Origin: Bradyrhizobium diazoefficiens
GTDB taxonomy: Bacteria; Pseudomonadota; Alphaproteobacteria; Rhizobiales; Xanthobacteraceae
NCBI RefSeq assembly: GCF_018129965.1
Contig: NZ_JAFCKW010000003.1
Coordinates: 62,001 to 126,000, forward strand
Length of the DNA: 64,000 nucleotides
Reading direction: 5' to 3'
A program made the translations under genes and the position numbers. How positions within the stretch are numbered: the stretch's first letter is position 1; each line of letters begins with the position of its first letter. Below, in pieces: positions 35,734 to 43,849 of this stretch. Under the pieces are notes generated by a model. The model worked only from the letters and a program-made list of their open reading frames with translations, made no database searches and was not told the DNA's origin.

Positions 35734-36347
35734 CGAGACGATTGGTTGTTGCGGTCCTGTCTGCAGTGGCTCTCTTTGGCGGAATTCTATTCTACGTGGG
35801 CTACGGCTTCTACGATGTCGGCGCGGACACGCCGCACTGGGAAATCACCCGAAAAGTGATGGAGACCGTCCGCAACCGCTCCATCGCGGTACGCGCCAGC
35901 CGGATCGAGCTACCCGACCTCCAAGACGAACAGCTTGTTCTTAAGGGAGCGGGGCAATATGCGGCAATGTGCGTGAATTGCCACCTCGCACCCGAACAGA
36001 CGGACTCGGAAATCCGACCCGGCCTTTATCCAAAACCGCCCAATCTTTCCGAGCAGCGTTTCGACCCCAAGACCGTGTTCTGGGTGACGAAGCACGGACT
36101 GAAGATGAGCGGCATGCCGGCTTGGGGTCTCGGACACGACGATGAGGCCATCTGGAGCATCGTTGCATTCGTCACCAAACTGCCCGGCCTGTCCGCCGAG
36201 CATTACAAGGACATGGTCGCAAGGGCGCCTCCGGACAAAGAGATGGAATCCATGGACAAGGGTGACGGCAAGAAGCCGGAAAAAGGCGGGAAGCCCACGA
36301 CCGCGATGCAGATGCAGACAGAGCAAAAGGGCGAACACAAGCACTGA
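35730..36347 (+). CDS. Membrane-anchored c-type cytochrome
   Basis: A 205-residue protein with an N-terminal membrane anchor (residues 5-27), one haem site C81-V-N-C84-H85 and a probable Met axial ligand in GLKMSGMPAWG. The C-terminus (about 165-205) is charged and Met/His-bearing (MQMQTEQKGEHKH). It overlaps the OpgC stop (ATGA), so it is translated with it. It may accept electrons from the multicopper-oxidase system or copper; no dedicated oxidase lies in the window. Confidence 0.85.
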   Translation: MTRRLVVAVLSAVALFGGILFYVGYGFYDVGADTPHWEITRKVMETVRNRSIAVRASRIELPDLQDEQLVLKGAGQYAAMCVNCHLAPEQTDSEIRPGLYPKPPNLSEQRFDPKTVFWVTKHGLKMSGMPAWGLGHDDEAIWSIVAFVTKLPGLSAEHYKDMVARAPPDKEMESMDKGDGKKPEKGGKPTTAMQMQTEQKGEHKH

Positions 36348-36392
36348 GACGGAAGCAACGGTCCATTGGCTGGGGCAAGCGGAGGATGTCGG

Positions 36393-36641
36393 ATGGAAGA
36401 CGACAAGAGGTCGGACCCGCGCCACAAAGTCCTCAAGGCTGCGACAATTTCCTTCGGAGGAGGGGCAATTAGCTGCACGGTGCGCAACCTCTCGGACAGT
36501 GGGGCCTCGCTCGAGGTTGCGTCGCCAGTCGGAATACCCGACTCAATCGTTCTCGAGCTCGAAGGCGGCGGGCGACGATGCCGGGTGATCTGGCGCAAGG
36601 AGAAGCGGATCGGCGTGCGGTTCACCGATCGCGTGCCTTGA
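36393..36641 (+). CDS. PilZ-domain protein (second copy)
   Basis: An 82-residue PilZ protein with RSDPR (R-x3-R) and NLSDSG motifs. It shares about half its residues and its exact architecture with the protein at 14110. ATG 36393 has GGAGG upstream. It closes the copper gene run; c-di-GMP signalling is the known role of the family. Confidence 0.8.
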   Translation: MEDDKRSDPRHKVLKAATISFGGGAISCTVRNLSDSGASLEVASPVGIPDSIVLELEGGGRRCRVIWRKEKRIGVRFTDRVP

Positions 36642-36689
36642 TTGTTAACGGGACTGTCATCGCGCCGCCGCTTTGGCACTCCGTCAACC

Positions 36690-37330
36690 GCGCCCCCCGG
36701 CCTTGAGAAATGCCGGCGGGGTCCGAACGCGCGTTCTTCCATCCGACCTCGAAGGGCAGGCCTGCGGCCGCGACGGCCTCACCGGGGCCGACTTGCTCGG
36801 GCAAGGGCGCGACCGATGCGCCTGGGGGCCCGCCGCGACCTCCGTGGGAGGCGTTCCGAGGCAGGCGAGGGTCCGGCCCGGCAAGCCCCGACGTTTTGCG
36901 AAACGGGAGGTTCCTGCGGTCCGCAGCCTCGGGGGCAAGAGGGATCGCGAGGCCCCCCGGACAGAAATTATTTCGGTTTCGGTCCGGTCGCCCGCTCAAG
37001 CCAGATCCGATCAGCGCCGCCGCGACCGCCAGGGTCACGGTGTTGCCGACCGCGCGCATCCCGTAACCGGCGGCGAGGGCGGCCGACGATCCGCCGGACG
37101 AACCGCCCGGCGTGCGGCCGAGATCGAACGGGTTGCCGGTAGGTGCCGTCGAACACGGTATCGGTCGACGAGGTCCACTCGATTCCGGCGGAAAGCGTCG
37201 GCCGGGTGGTATAGATGCGACGAGCCTGCTGTAGTCGTCTATCTCGTCGACGAGACTGGCAACTTCCTGGATGCCCAAATCGAGAAATTCCTTCGTTGGC
37301 AGGCGTGGCGTCCCGCCGCCCGGCAGCGGA
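36690..37330 (-). pseudogene. Degraded amidase gene
   Basis: Minus-strand fragments of an amidase-signature enzyme, split over two frames. About 37143-37215 reads AGIEWTSSTDTVF; in another frame 37036-37142 reads NPFDLGRTPGGSSGG, the amidase signature; about 36706-36890 reads GLAGPDPRLPRNAS and GLPFEVGWKNARS, the late part. The frames change at about 37145 and the middle of the enzyme is missing, so it cannot work. It is a relic next to the island end. Borders are approximate. Confidence 0.6.
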
Positions 37331-38055
37331 TGGCGTGTTGCCGTGGGGTAGCTGCTGAAGCGTCGAACGAGGCGAGATCCGGAGGTCCGAGGCCTGCCGG
37401 AGACCGATACGCCTTGGCCCGCCTGTTGCCCCCGATACCTGGTCTCGCCGTTCGCTTGACCTGTCACCCTGCCCCGCGGCAGGCAGCGGGAAATGCCCGG
37501 CACACGGAGACCAACCTGCTGGCGCCGGCTCATGGCGCCGATCCGGCACTGGCCGATGCTTCCGGATGACGTCCGCCGCGCCGAAAACGCCTCCACCACC
37601 GGCTGGGCTGTAAATGAAGAAGTACCTGCGCCGCAGCGAAAATCGCGGCTTTCCGCTGCCAATGCCGCAGACGGTCTTAGGCGCGGAAATCCGCGATTTC
37701 ACACACTCCGATACCGTTTTGAGCCCCTTCGACCCCCTCCGAACCCCGCTTGTTCGCTCCCGTGACGCCCCGTTTTCTCCACCACTCACCCCCGATTTTC
37801 GGGTTTTTCGGAAATAAGCGTTTAAACCGGGGGCCGCCGGGCGAGGCCGCGTGCGGTCGCCGGAACCCGGCCGCGGACCGCGCCACGGCACCTTCGGACC
37901 TGCTTGTTGAGCGCAGTCGGCCCACGCCGCCGGGGGCCGGCGCCGGGGGTCGCGCAGTGCCGACGCTTCCCGCCCGGTGCAACGCCTTCTCGCGGTCGGC
38001 ACCATTCAACCTCCGCGGACTCGACTTTTGTTCTTGTTATGTTCTATTTGCGGGA
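37331..38055. other. Gene-poor stretch with a strong inverted repeat
   Basis: About 700 bases with no convincing gene on either strand. Long overlapping reading frames here have scrambled composition and no recognisable motif. The only clear structure is the inverted repeat at 37640-37699 (separate entry), followed by a C-rich run to 37800. It could be a decayed mobile element or an origin-like region, but I see no proof. Confidence 0.5.
37640..37699. repeat. Inverted repeat with 17-base arms
   Basis: Arms 37640-37656 and 37683-37699 match as reverse complements at 16 of 17 bases, with a 26-base loop. Each arm itself holds a short GCGG-N4-CCGC or GCGGA-N-TCCGC type palindrome. No T-run follows. 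Confidence 0.7.
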
Positions 38056-38457
38056 ATGAACGACCGACCCGCGAGCTGGCGCATGCCGACCCCGAAACAG
38101 ATGGAGAAGCTGGCCGCCGAAGCGGCCCGGAAGTCCGCGGGCGCGGCGCCGGCTGCGGCTCCGGATGGAGCGCTGCCCGCCGAATACTGGGAGTCGGTCC
38201 TGAAGGATCCCCGCGCCGGCGCCGACGGCATCCGGATGCGCAACCGAAGGCTTTCCGAGATCCCCCAGCACGTGCTCCGCGTCGCCTGCCGGCGCTGCGA
38301 CCGGACCGTGGAGATCCAGACCGCGGATGCGGTCAGACTGTTCGGCGGGAACGCGGTCTGGAAGGACGTCGGGCAGCGGCTCCTGGACGATACCTGCCGG
38401 CAAAGGACCGGCAGCCATGAGGACGACGGGTGCTGGCCGGCGTTCGACGTGCCCTGA
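38056..38457 (+). CDS. Hypothetical protein with CxxC
   Basis: A 133-residue protein. An Ala-rich N-terminus (about 10-35) precedes a more conserved half: CRRCDRTVEIQTADAVRLFG, VWKDVGQRLLDDTCRQR and DGCWPAFD. The first CxxC, a single later Cys and the CW near the end could make a zinc ribbon. I know no function; similar hypothetical proteins are common in rhizobial accessory regions. It precedes another CxxC hypothetical gene by 30 bp. Confidence 0.65.
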   Translation: MNDRPASWRMPTPKQMEKLAAEAARKSAGAAPAAAPDGALPAEYWESVLKDPRAGADGIRMRNRRLSEIPQHVLRVACRRCDRTVEIQTADAVRLFGGNAVWKDVGQRLLDDTCRQRTGSHEDDGCWPAFDVP

Positions 38458-38487
38458 CCTCACACCGGTCCTCACCTGGATGTCCGG

Positions 38488-38937
38488 ATGGCGCCGAAGC
38501 ACCACCCCACGCCCCTGTCGGGCGGCGACCGCAAGGCTCTGGCCAAGGAGCTCGGCAAGGCACGCGCCATGACCGGCATCCTGGCTGCACGATCGGCGGA
38601 GATGCGGACGAAGGGCGAGGCGATGATCCGGCAGGCCGACAGGCTTCTATGCGAAAGCTGGAACGAGCGAATGTGGAGCGACGGCGAGCCGATCGACCCC
38701 TCGCCCACCATAGACCAGGCCGTCAACGGCGGCTTTCCCTGGCTGGAAATCCGATGCTCGCGGTGCAAGACGCCGAACGACGTCGATCTCGCCGCCATCG
38801 AACACCCGCCGACAACCTTCGTGCACGACCTCGCAAGCCGCCTGCGCTGCCGCAAGTGCGCCAAGGCCGGGCGGCGCCCCTCCGCGACCTTGCTCCAACT
38901 CGGTTGGCAGCCGCGTCACCCTCAAGGCGAGGTCTAG
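38488..38937 (+). CDS. Hypothetical zinc-ribbon protein
   Basis: A 149-residue protein whose N-terminal half is a charged helix region (KALAKELGKARAMTGILAAR) and whose C-terminal half has two CxxC pairs, IRCSRCKTPNDVDL and RCRKCAKAGRRPSATLLQL, spaced about 35 residues apart as in zinc ribbons. A nucleic-acid-binding role is plausible. It ends one base before the UvrD-like helicase gene begins, so the two are likely co-expressed. Confidence 0.65.
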   Translation: MAPKHHPTPLSGGDRKALAKELGKARAMTGILAARSAEMRTKGEAMIRQADRLLCESWNERMWSDGEPIDPSPTIDQAVNGGFPWLEIRCSRCKTPNDVDLAAIEHPPTTFVHDLASRLRCRKCAKAGRRPSATLLQLGWQPRHPQGEV

Positions 38938-38938
38938 G

Positions 38939-41062
38939 TTGCGGTCCAGGCAGGAATCATCGACCGTCGTTTATTCCAACCATGAACGGACGCCCAAGGT
39001 GCAGACGGCAACCGCCTACCTCGAAGCCCTCAATCCCGAGCAGCGGCGTGCGGTCGAGCACGGGGCTGCGGGAGCATCGGCGGCGCCGCCTCTGCTGGTC
39101 ATCGCAGGGGCCGGGTCCGGAAAGACCAACACCCTCGCCCACCGGGTCGCCCATCTGATCGTGCAGGGCGCCGACCCGCGCCGGATCCTGCTGATGACGT
39201 TTTCGCGGCGCGCCGCGTCCGAGATGACCAAGCGCGTCGAACGCATCGCGCGCAAGGTGATGGGCGCCGGTGCCGGCGTGATGACGGACGCGCTGACCTG
39301 GGCCGGCACCTGCCACGGCATCGGCGCCCGGCTGCTGCGCGAGCACGCCGAACGGATCGGCCTGGATCCGGCCTTCACGATTCACGACCGGGAGGACTCC
39401 GCGGACCTCATGAACCTGGTGAGACATGAGAAGGGCTTCTCCAGGACCGAAAGCCGCTTCCCGACCAAGGGCACCTGCCTTTCCATCTACTCGCGCTGCG
39501 TCAACGCCGAGATGCCGGTCGAGCAGGTTATCGGCACGTCGTATCCATGGTGCGCCGGGTGGGCGGCTGAACTGAAGGAACTGTTCGCGGCCTACGTCGA
39601 AGCCAAGCAGAAGCAGAACGTTCTCGATTACGACGACCTCCTGCTCTATTGGGCACAGATGGTCGGCGACGCCACCCTGGCCGACGACATAGGCGACCGC
39701 TTCGATCACGTCCTGGTCGACGAGTATCAGGACACGAACCGGCTGCAGGCCTCGATCCTGCTGGCGCTCAAACCCGGAGGCCGAGGCCTCACAGTCGTCG
39801 GCGACGACGCCCAATCGATCTACTCGTTCCGCGCCGCGACCGTGCGCAACATCCTCGACTTTCCCGAACAGTTCTCGCCGCCTGCAAGCATCATCACACT
39901 CGAACGCAATTATCGGTCGACGCAAACGATTCTCGCCGCCGCCAACGGCGTTATCGGTCTTGCGAAGGAACGCTTCACCAAGAACCTTTGGACCGAGCGC
40001 TCCTCCGGAGCGAAGCCGCAACTCGTCACCGTCCGCGACGAGGCCGCCCAGTCCCGCTTCATCGTCGAACGCATCCTGGAGAACCGTGAATCAGGCACTC
40101 TCCTGAAGGAACAGGCCGTGCTGTTCCGGACATCCAGCCACAGCGGTCCGCTCGAAATCGAACTGACGCGCCGGAACATCCCGTTCGTGAAGTTCGGCGG
40201 ACTGAAATTTCTCGACGCCGCCCACATCAAGGACATGCTGGCGCTGCTGCGGTTCGTCGAAAATCCGCGCGACCGTGTCGCAGGATTTCGTCTGCTGCAT
40301 TTGCTGCCCGGCATTGGCTCCGCCACCGCGCAGCGCGTGCTCGACCGCATGGCGGAAGCCGCCGATCCCATCGCGGCGCTCGCGAACATACCGACGCCAC
40401 CGCGCGCCGGCGACGACTGGAAGGGTTTTGTCGAGACCCTGGGCAATCTCCGATATTCGGAATGGCCCGTCGACCTGGAGCGTGCTCGTCTCTGGTACGA
40501 ACCACATCTGGACCGCATCCACGAAGACGCCGAGATGCGACGGGCCGACTTGATCCAGCTCGAGCAGATCGCCTCCGGTTATCCTTCGCGTGAACGCTTC
40601 CTGACCGAGCTCACCCTGGATCCGCCCGACGCGACCAGCGACCAGGCCGGCGTGCCGCTGCTCGACGAGGACTACCTCATCCTGTCCACGATCCACTCCG
40701 CCAAGGGCCAGGAATGGAAGTCGGTCTATCTGCTCAACGTCGTCGACGGCTGCATGCCTTCCGACCTCGGTGCCGGCACCTCGGCAGAGATCGAGGAAGA
40801 ACGCCGGCTGCTCTACGTCGCCATGACACGCGCGAAGGACGACCTCCATCTGGTCGTGCCGCAGCGCTTCTTCGTCCACGGACAGCACGCGCAGGGCGAT
40901 CGTCACCTCTATGCGTCCAGGACTCGCTTCATTCCGGAAAAGCTGCTCGGCCTGTTCGAACGTACGGCTTGGCCACTTGTGCCGGCTGGTTCTGCCGCAC
41001 GCGCCGCAAGCCAGGGATCCAAGCTGGATATCGGCGCGCGCATGCGCGGAATGTGGCGATGA
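38939..41062 (+). CDS. UvrD/PcrA-type ATP-dependent helicase
   Basis: A 707-residue superfamily 1A helicase. Motif Q-like LNPEQRRAVEHG, Walker A AGAGSGKT, motif Ia TFSRRAASEM, motif II DEYQDTNRLQ, motif III GDDAQSIYSFR, motif IV ERNYRST, motif V TIHSAKGQEW and motif VI VAMTRAKDDL are all present. It is close in length to PcrA/UvrD but diverges at the C-terminus. TTG 38939 is the longest start; GTG 38999 is also possible. It lies in an accessory stretch immediately before a PD-(D/E)XK-like protein gene (77 bp), so it may be part of a defence or repair pair; UvrD itself should be elsewhere. Confidence 0.9.
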   Translation: MRSRQESSTVVYSNHERTPKVQTATAYLEALNPEQRRAVEHGAAGASAAPPLLVIAGAGSGKTNTLAHRVAHLIVQGADPRRILLMTFSRRAASEMTKRVERIARKVMGAGAGVMTDALTWAGTCHGIGARLLREHAERIGLDPAFTIHDREDSADLMNLVRHEKGFSRTESRFPTKGTCLSIYSRCVNAEMPVEQVIGTSYPWCAGWAAELKELFAAYVEAKQKQNVLDYDDLLLYWAQMVGDATLADDIGDRFDHVLVDEYQDTNRLQASILLALKPGGRGLTVVGDDAQSIYSFRAATVRNILDFPEQFSPPASIITLERNYRSTQTILAAANGVIGLAKERFTKNLWTERSSGAKPQLVTVRDEAAQSRFIVERILENRESGTLLKEQAVLFRTSSHSGPLEIELTRRNIPFVKFGGLKFLDAAHIKDMLALLRFVENPRDRVAGFRLLHLLPGIGSATAQRVLDRMAEAADPIAALANIPTPPRAGDDWKGFVETLGNLRYSEWPVDLERARLWYEPHLDRIHEDAEMRRADLIQLEQIASGYPSRERFLTELTLDPPDATSDQAGVPLLDEDYLILSTIHSAKGQEWKSVYLLNVVDGCMPSDLGAGTSAEIEEERRLLYVAMTRAKDDLHLVVPQRFFVHGQHAQGDRHLYASRTRFIPEKLLGLFERTAWPLVPAGSAARAASQGSKLDIGARMRGMWR

Positions 41063-41139
41063 CGGCAAGCGGGCGCCAAAATGCCGCGCGGTCGTCGGCC
41101 TCATCCGGCCGACGGTCCAAACCAACGGATGAGCCGACA

Positions 41140-42207
41140 ATGACGACGATAAACACCATCCATTCCCTGATCAGGGAATTGGAAAAGGTCTCGCCCAAGC
41201 TGGCATCCCTCGACCTGTGCTCGACCATCCAGGATGGACAGGTCGAAGCGGAGCGGTTCGAATTCGCCAACAACGGCGACGAAATCGCACTGGTCGGCAG
41301 GGCGCTCGAACACCTTCCGGCCCCCGGGGCCGCCTTGCGAAAGATGATGACCGATCTGCTTTCGCAGCAAAACTTCTATGGCCAACTTTGCGAGTTCGCG
41401 GTCTACGATTGGCTGCGCCGCAACGACGCCGGCTTTCAAATGCAGGTTCCCCTGACCGGATCGGAAGTGCTGAATCCAAACGGGACCGACCTCGACGGAC
41501 TTTTCGAGGGACGCGACGTGTATTTCGACATCAAGGGTTTCGGATTCGAAGCCTACGTCCGTGAAAAATTCAAAGCCAAGCTTTCGAGCATGGTCAACAA
41601 AGGGCGCATCCTCATCGAGGGCGCACGCGACAATTCGGTAAAGGACATCGAGGGCGCATTCCGCAAGCTCAAGGGGTTGGCGGCCGAACTTCAGCAAAAC
41701 GGCATCGCCAAGATCCCGGAATTGGATTGGACGCTTCGTGCTTCTACTTCCCCGCTCACCATGGAACTGGGCACGGCCGATCCTTATCGGACGGCCGAAG
41801 AGAACTGGTATTACCCGTTCAAGACGTCCCGGCAGTTTCACCGCACTTCGGCATTCGTCCTGGTATTTGCATTTTCTCCGAGATTCAACGGACTGATGTC
41901 GGTCGACTTCGACGGCTCCACGGGAGTGTTCCTCAGATCGTTGGCGAGGCGGGCGTTCTTTCAAGCGAAAGGCGATGCAACGCCGATCTCGAACTTCGAC
42001 GCCGCGGCGGATCCGAACGTTACCTTGGATCAGGCGTCGCAATTGCTCTCCGGCCTGCTTTTTCTGAACTTCGCGAATGACAATGCTTGGCTGTTCCTAA
42101 ACCCGAGGGCGGTGCATCCCCTGAAGAAGGACCGTGTCCCCCAACTGTTCGATTTCATGCTGCCGCGCGAAATGTCGATCGATGACTTTTTTCACGACAA
42201 CTACTAG
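41140..42207 (+). CDS. PD-(D/E)XK-like hypothetical protein
   Basis: A 355-residue protein I do not recognise. Residues 1-100 are helical. At about 120-140, GTDLDGLF and, 9 residues on, VYFDIKGFG match a D-x8-12-(D/E)-x-K nuclease core. A conserved-looking second half follows (SAFVLVFAFSPRFNGLMSVD, NDNAWLFLNP). ATG 41140 has GGATGAG upstream. Its TAG stop touches the left end of the IS fragment (GGGTCTGTACTCA at 42208), so an earlier, longer C-terminus could have been cut. Following a UvrD-type helicase, it may be the nuclease half of a two-gene system. Confidence 0.5.
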   Translation: MTTINTIHSLIRELEKVSPKLASLDLCSTIQDGQVEAERFEFANNGDEIALVGRALEHLPAPGAALRKMMTDLLSQQNFYGQLCEFAVYDWLRRNDAGFQMQVPLTGSEVLNPNGTDLDGLFEGRDVYFDIKGFGFEAYVREKFKAKLSSMVNKGRILIEGARDNSVKDIEGAFRKLKGLAAELQQNGIAKIPELDWTLRASTSPLTMELGTADPYRTAEENWYYPFKTSRQFHRTSAFVLVFAFSPRFNGLMSVDFDGSTGVFLRSLARRAFFQAKGDATPISNFDAAADPNVTLDQASQLLSGLLFLNFANDNAWLFLNPRAVHPLKKDRVPQLFDFMLPREMSIDDFFHDNY

Positions 42208-42468
42208 GGTCTGTACTCAATAGGGATTCCATCTGAAATTGGATTGTGATTCAAGCTTCTCAACGGAAGGGAGGCTTGAATGGCAAAGCAGGTCTACTGG
42301 CTCAGCGATGCGGAATGGCGGCGGATTGAGCCGTTGTTGCCGCGGGGGCGCAAAGGGGCGCATCGGGTTGATGATCGTCGCGTCATCAGTGGCATCATGC
42401 ACATGCTGAAATCGGGTTCGCGCTGGCGCGATTGTCCGGAAGTCTATGGTCCCTACACCACGGTCTAT
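42208..42468 (+). mobile_element. Truncated IS5-family element (5' part)
   Basis: GGGTCTGTACTCA at 42208 is a typical IS5/IS427-group end. ATG 42280 begins a transposase N-terminus (AKQVYWLSDAEWRRIEPLLP, DDRRVISGIMHMLKSGSRW, RDCPEVYGPYTTVY). At about 42468 the frame changes sharply into antisense hsdR sequence, so the DDE domain and right end are gone. Confidence 0.8.
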
Positions 42469-42690
42469 AGCCTCGATCAGCGCCAGCGGGATGTTCGGCT
42501 TGTAGTAGAGGATGTAGTCAGCGCGCTTGGCCTTCCCACGGGTGACCAGTTTGCCGCGCACGATGATGCGGCCCTTGGTAAAGCCGACCTCCTCGCGGAT
42601 TTGCAGTATTTCGTCCCACCCGGCTTCGCGTAGCGCAGGCGTAATGAACTTCGTGCAGATATCTCGTTCGCTTAGTGAGCGCTTGTCCAT
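42469..42690 (-). pseudogene. Type I restriction hsdR, 5' stub
   Basis: The minus strand from ATG 42690 encodes about 74 residues of an HsdR N-terminus (DKRSLSERDICTKFITPALR, GRIIVRGKLVTRGKAKRADY, YYKPNIPLALIEA), the part that starts the nuclease domain. The DYILYY strand and the missing E-x-K beyond show it stops within the PD-(D/E)XK fold. The rest was lost at the junction with the IS fragment at about 42468; no hsdM or hsdS is present. Confidence 0.8.
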
Positions 42691-43020
42691 TGGTGGCGAG
42701 CTTTGTTGTGGCGCGAAGCGCGACAGCCGACTGCAATTTCAGATGATGACACTTGCCCCGAGCCGATCCGCCCCCCTCAATGCGCGAAAGTTGAGCATGA
42801 AACAACTAGGTGCTGAAGGCCCAGGCGACTGCCCGGCTCTAGACAATGTGGATGAGGCAGCGCCTCGCCGTGGCGGGACAGACAGGGCCACGCAAAGCAG
42901 CCGAGATCGAGCTCGCCCGGTGCTTTCTCAGCTAAATGATGGTTGGGGCTTGGAGTGGGGCTCAGAGCCAACCTTGCGAAAGGCTGCCGGCGCGATATGG
43001 AACTAACTATTTGGAATCAT
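42691..43020. other. Intergenic stretch between hsdR stub and tRNA-His
   Basis: I see no gene, integrase or clear att repeat here. It is GC-rich and its reading frames lack familiar motifs. It borders the 3' end of the tRNA-His gene, the usual place for island attachment, but the core sequence is not repeated inside the window as far as I can see. Confidence 0.5.
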
Positions 43021-43097
43021 TGGTACAGTTGGGTGGGCTCGAACCACCGACCTCCTGTTCCACAGACAGGCGCTCTAACCAACTGAGCTACAACTGC
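43021..43097 (-). tRNA. tRNA-His (GTG)
   Basis: The minus strand folds as a full cloverleaf of 77 bases including an encoded CCA. The anticodon loop CTGTGGA gives anticodon GTG (His). The acceptor stem has A73 and a G1:U72 pair and lacks the usual G-1, which is the known alphaproteobacterial type of tRNA-His. The 3' end points to the accessory region. Confidence 0.95.
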
Positions 43098-43288
43098 ATC
43101 CTTGCGAGCCGCGCCTTGGGGTCGCCCTGACGGGCTGGTCACCTAGGGGGGCTGGACGGGGCGGAAACTAGGTGCAACGGCCGTTTTTGGCAAGGCCGCA
43201 AAACCCGTTATTTGCTCCGATTCAGCGCGATTAAACGCTGATACGGCGGCTTGGGAGACCTGAACCCCTCACCCGGCTCGCCGGACGG

Positions 43289-43335
43289 TGCTGCGCATCG
43301 CCGGGGGCGGACGATGCTGCGCATCGCCGGGGGCG
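43289..43335. repeat. Tandem 21-base repeat, period 26
   Basis: A 21-base block starting TGCTGCGCATCGCC at 43289-43309 is repeated exactly at 43315-43335. It belongs to a GC-rich intergenic repeat that also has CTCTCCC/GGGAGAG arms. Confidence 0.8.
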
Positions 43336-43368
43336 AGCCGACCTCTCCCTTTGGGAGAGGTGAAGAAA

Positions 43369-43392
43369 AACCCGGGCCTTGCGGCCCGGGTT
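43369..43392 (-). terminator. Phasin terminator
   Basis: AACCCGGGCC (43369-43378) pairs with 43383-43392 over a 4-base loop; on the minus strand the hairpin is followed by a T-rich tail. It lies 26 bases past the phasin stop. Confidence 0.85.
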
Positions 43393-43417
43393 CTCAACTC
43401 GGTCAGACCCGATCCGC

Positions 43418-43849
43418 TCAGGCGGCGGGGTAGATCTTGGCGGCGGAGGCCTTGATCGGCTCGGCGGCGGCGGTGGCGGCGCGCTGGGCGATCTCGGCGA
43501 GTTCCTTGGCCTGGGCTTGGAAGGTCTCGAGCTGGGTCTTGGAATGGCCGGTCCACAGGGCGAACGCGTCCTGCGGCGACTTCACGCTGAACAGCTGATG
43601 GGTGAATTCGAGCTGGGCCGAGGTGTTGGCCTTCAGGAACTCCATCACCTTGGCGGCGTATTCGCTGGCGCCCTTGTGGGCGGAGGAGAACACGGCCTCG
43701 ACGGTGCCGTTATGGCTCTCGGCGGCTTCCTTGAACTTGGCGTAGTTTTCGCGCGCCTGCGAAACGCCCTTTTCGGCGAACGCACGCACCTGCTCCGGAA
43801 CCTCGAACGGGATGACGGAGGAGGAGAATGGATCAGTCGCACCTGTCAT
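43418..43849 (-). CDS. Phasin
   Basis: A 143-residue polyhydroxyalkanoate granule protein. The phasin_2-type helix fills most of the sequence: FEVPEQVRAFAEKGVSQARE, SAHKGASEYAAKVMEFLKAN and SPQDAFALWTGHSKTQLETFQ. Phasins coat PHB granules and control their number and size. It has its own terminator just downstream and stands alone on the minus strand. Bradyrhizobium genomes hold several phasin paralogues. Confidence 0.92.
   Translation of the reverse strand: MTGATDPFSSSVIPFEVPEQVRAFAEKGVSQARENYAKFKEAAESHNGTVEAVFSSAHKGASEYAAKVMEFLKANTSAQLEFTHQLFSVKSPQDAFALWTGHSKTQLETFQAQAKELAEIAQRAATAAAEPIKASAAKIYPAA

Larger units (their letters stand above)
43098..43417. other. Intergenic stretch between tRNA-His and the phasin gene
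   Basis: No gene is visible in these 320 bases. They hold the tRNA-His upstream region, a short tandem repeat (43289-43335), a hairpin-forming CTCTCCC-TTT-GGGAGAG at about 43343-43360 and the phasin terminator (43369-43392). Confidence 0.6.

Noticed and set aside
38939..42207. Assignment as a Gabija system
   Set aside because: Gabija needs an OLD-ATPase/Toprim nuclease (GajA). The second protein here has no Walker A and no Toprim signature.
42691..43020. Integrase or att site beside tRNA-His
   Set aside because: No tyrosine-recombinase motif in any frame and no visible copy of the tRNA end in the window.
43289..43335. Possible CRISPR array
   Set aside because: Only two copies of 21 bases with a 5-base spacer and no cas genes; it is a GC-rich intergenic repeat.
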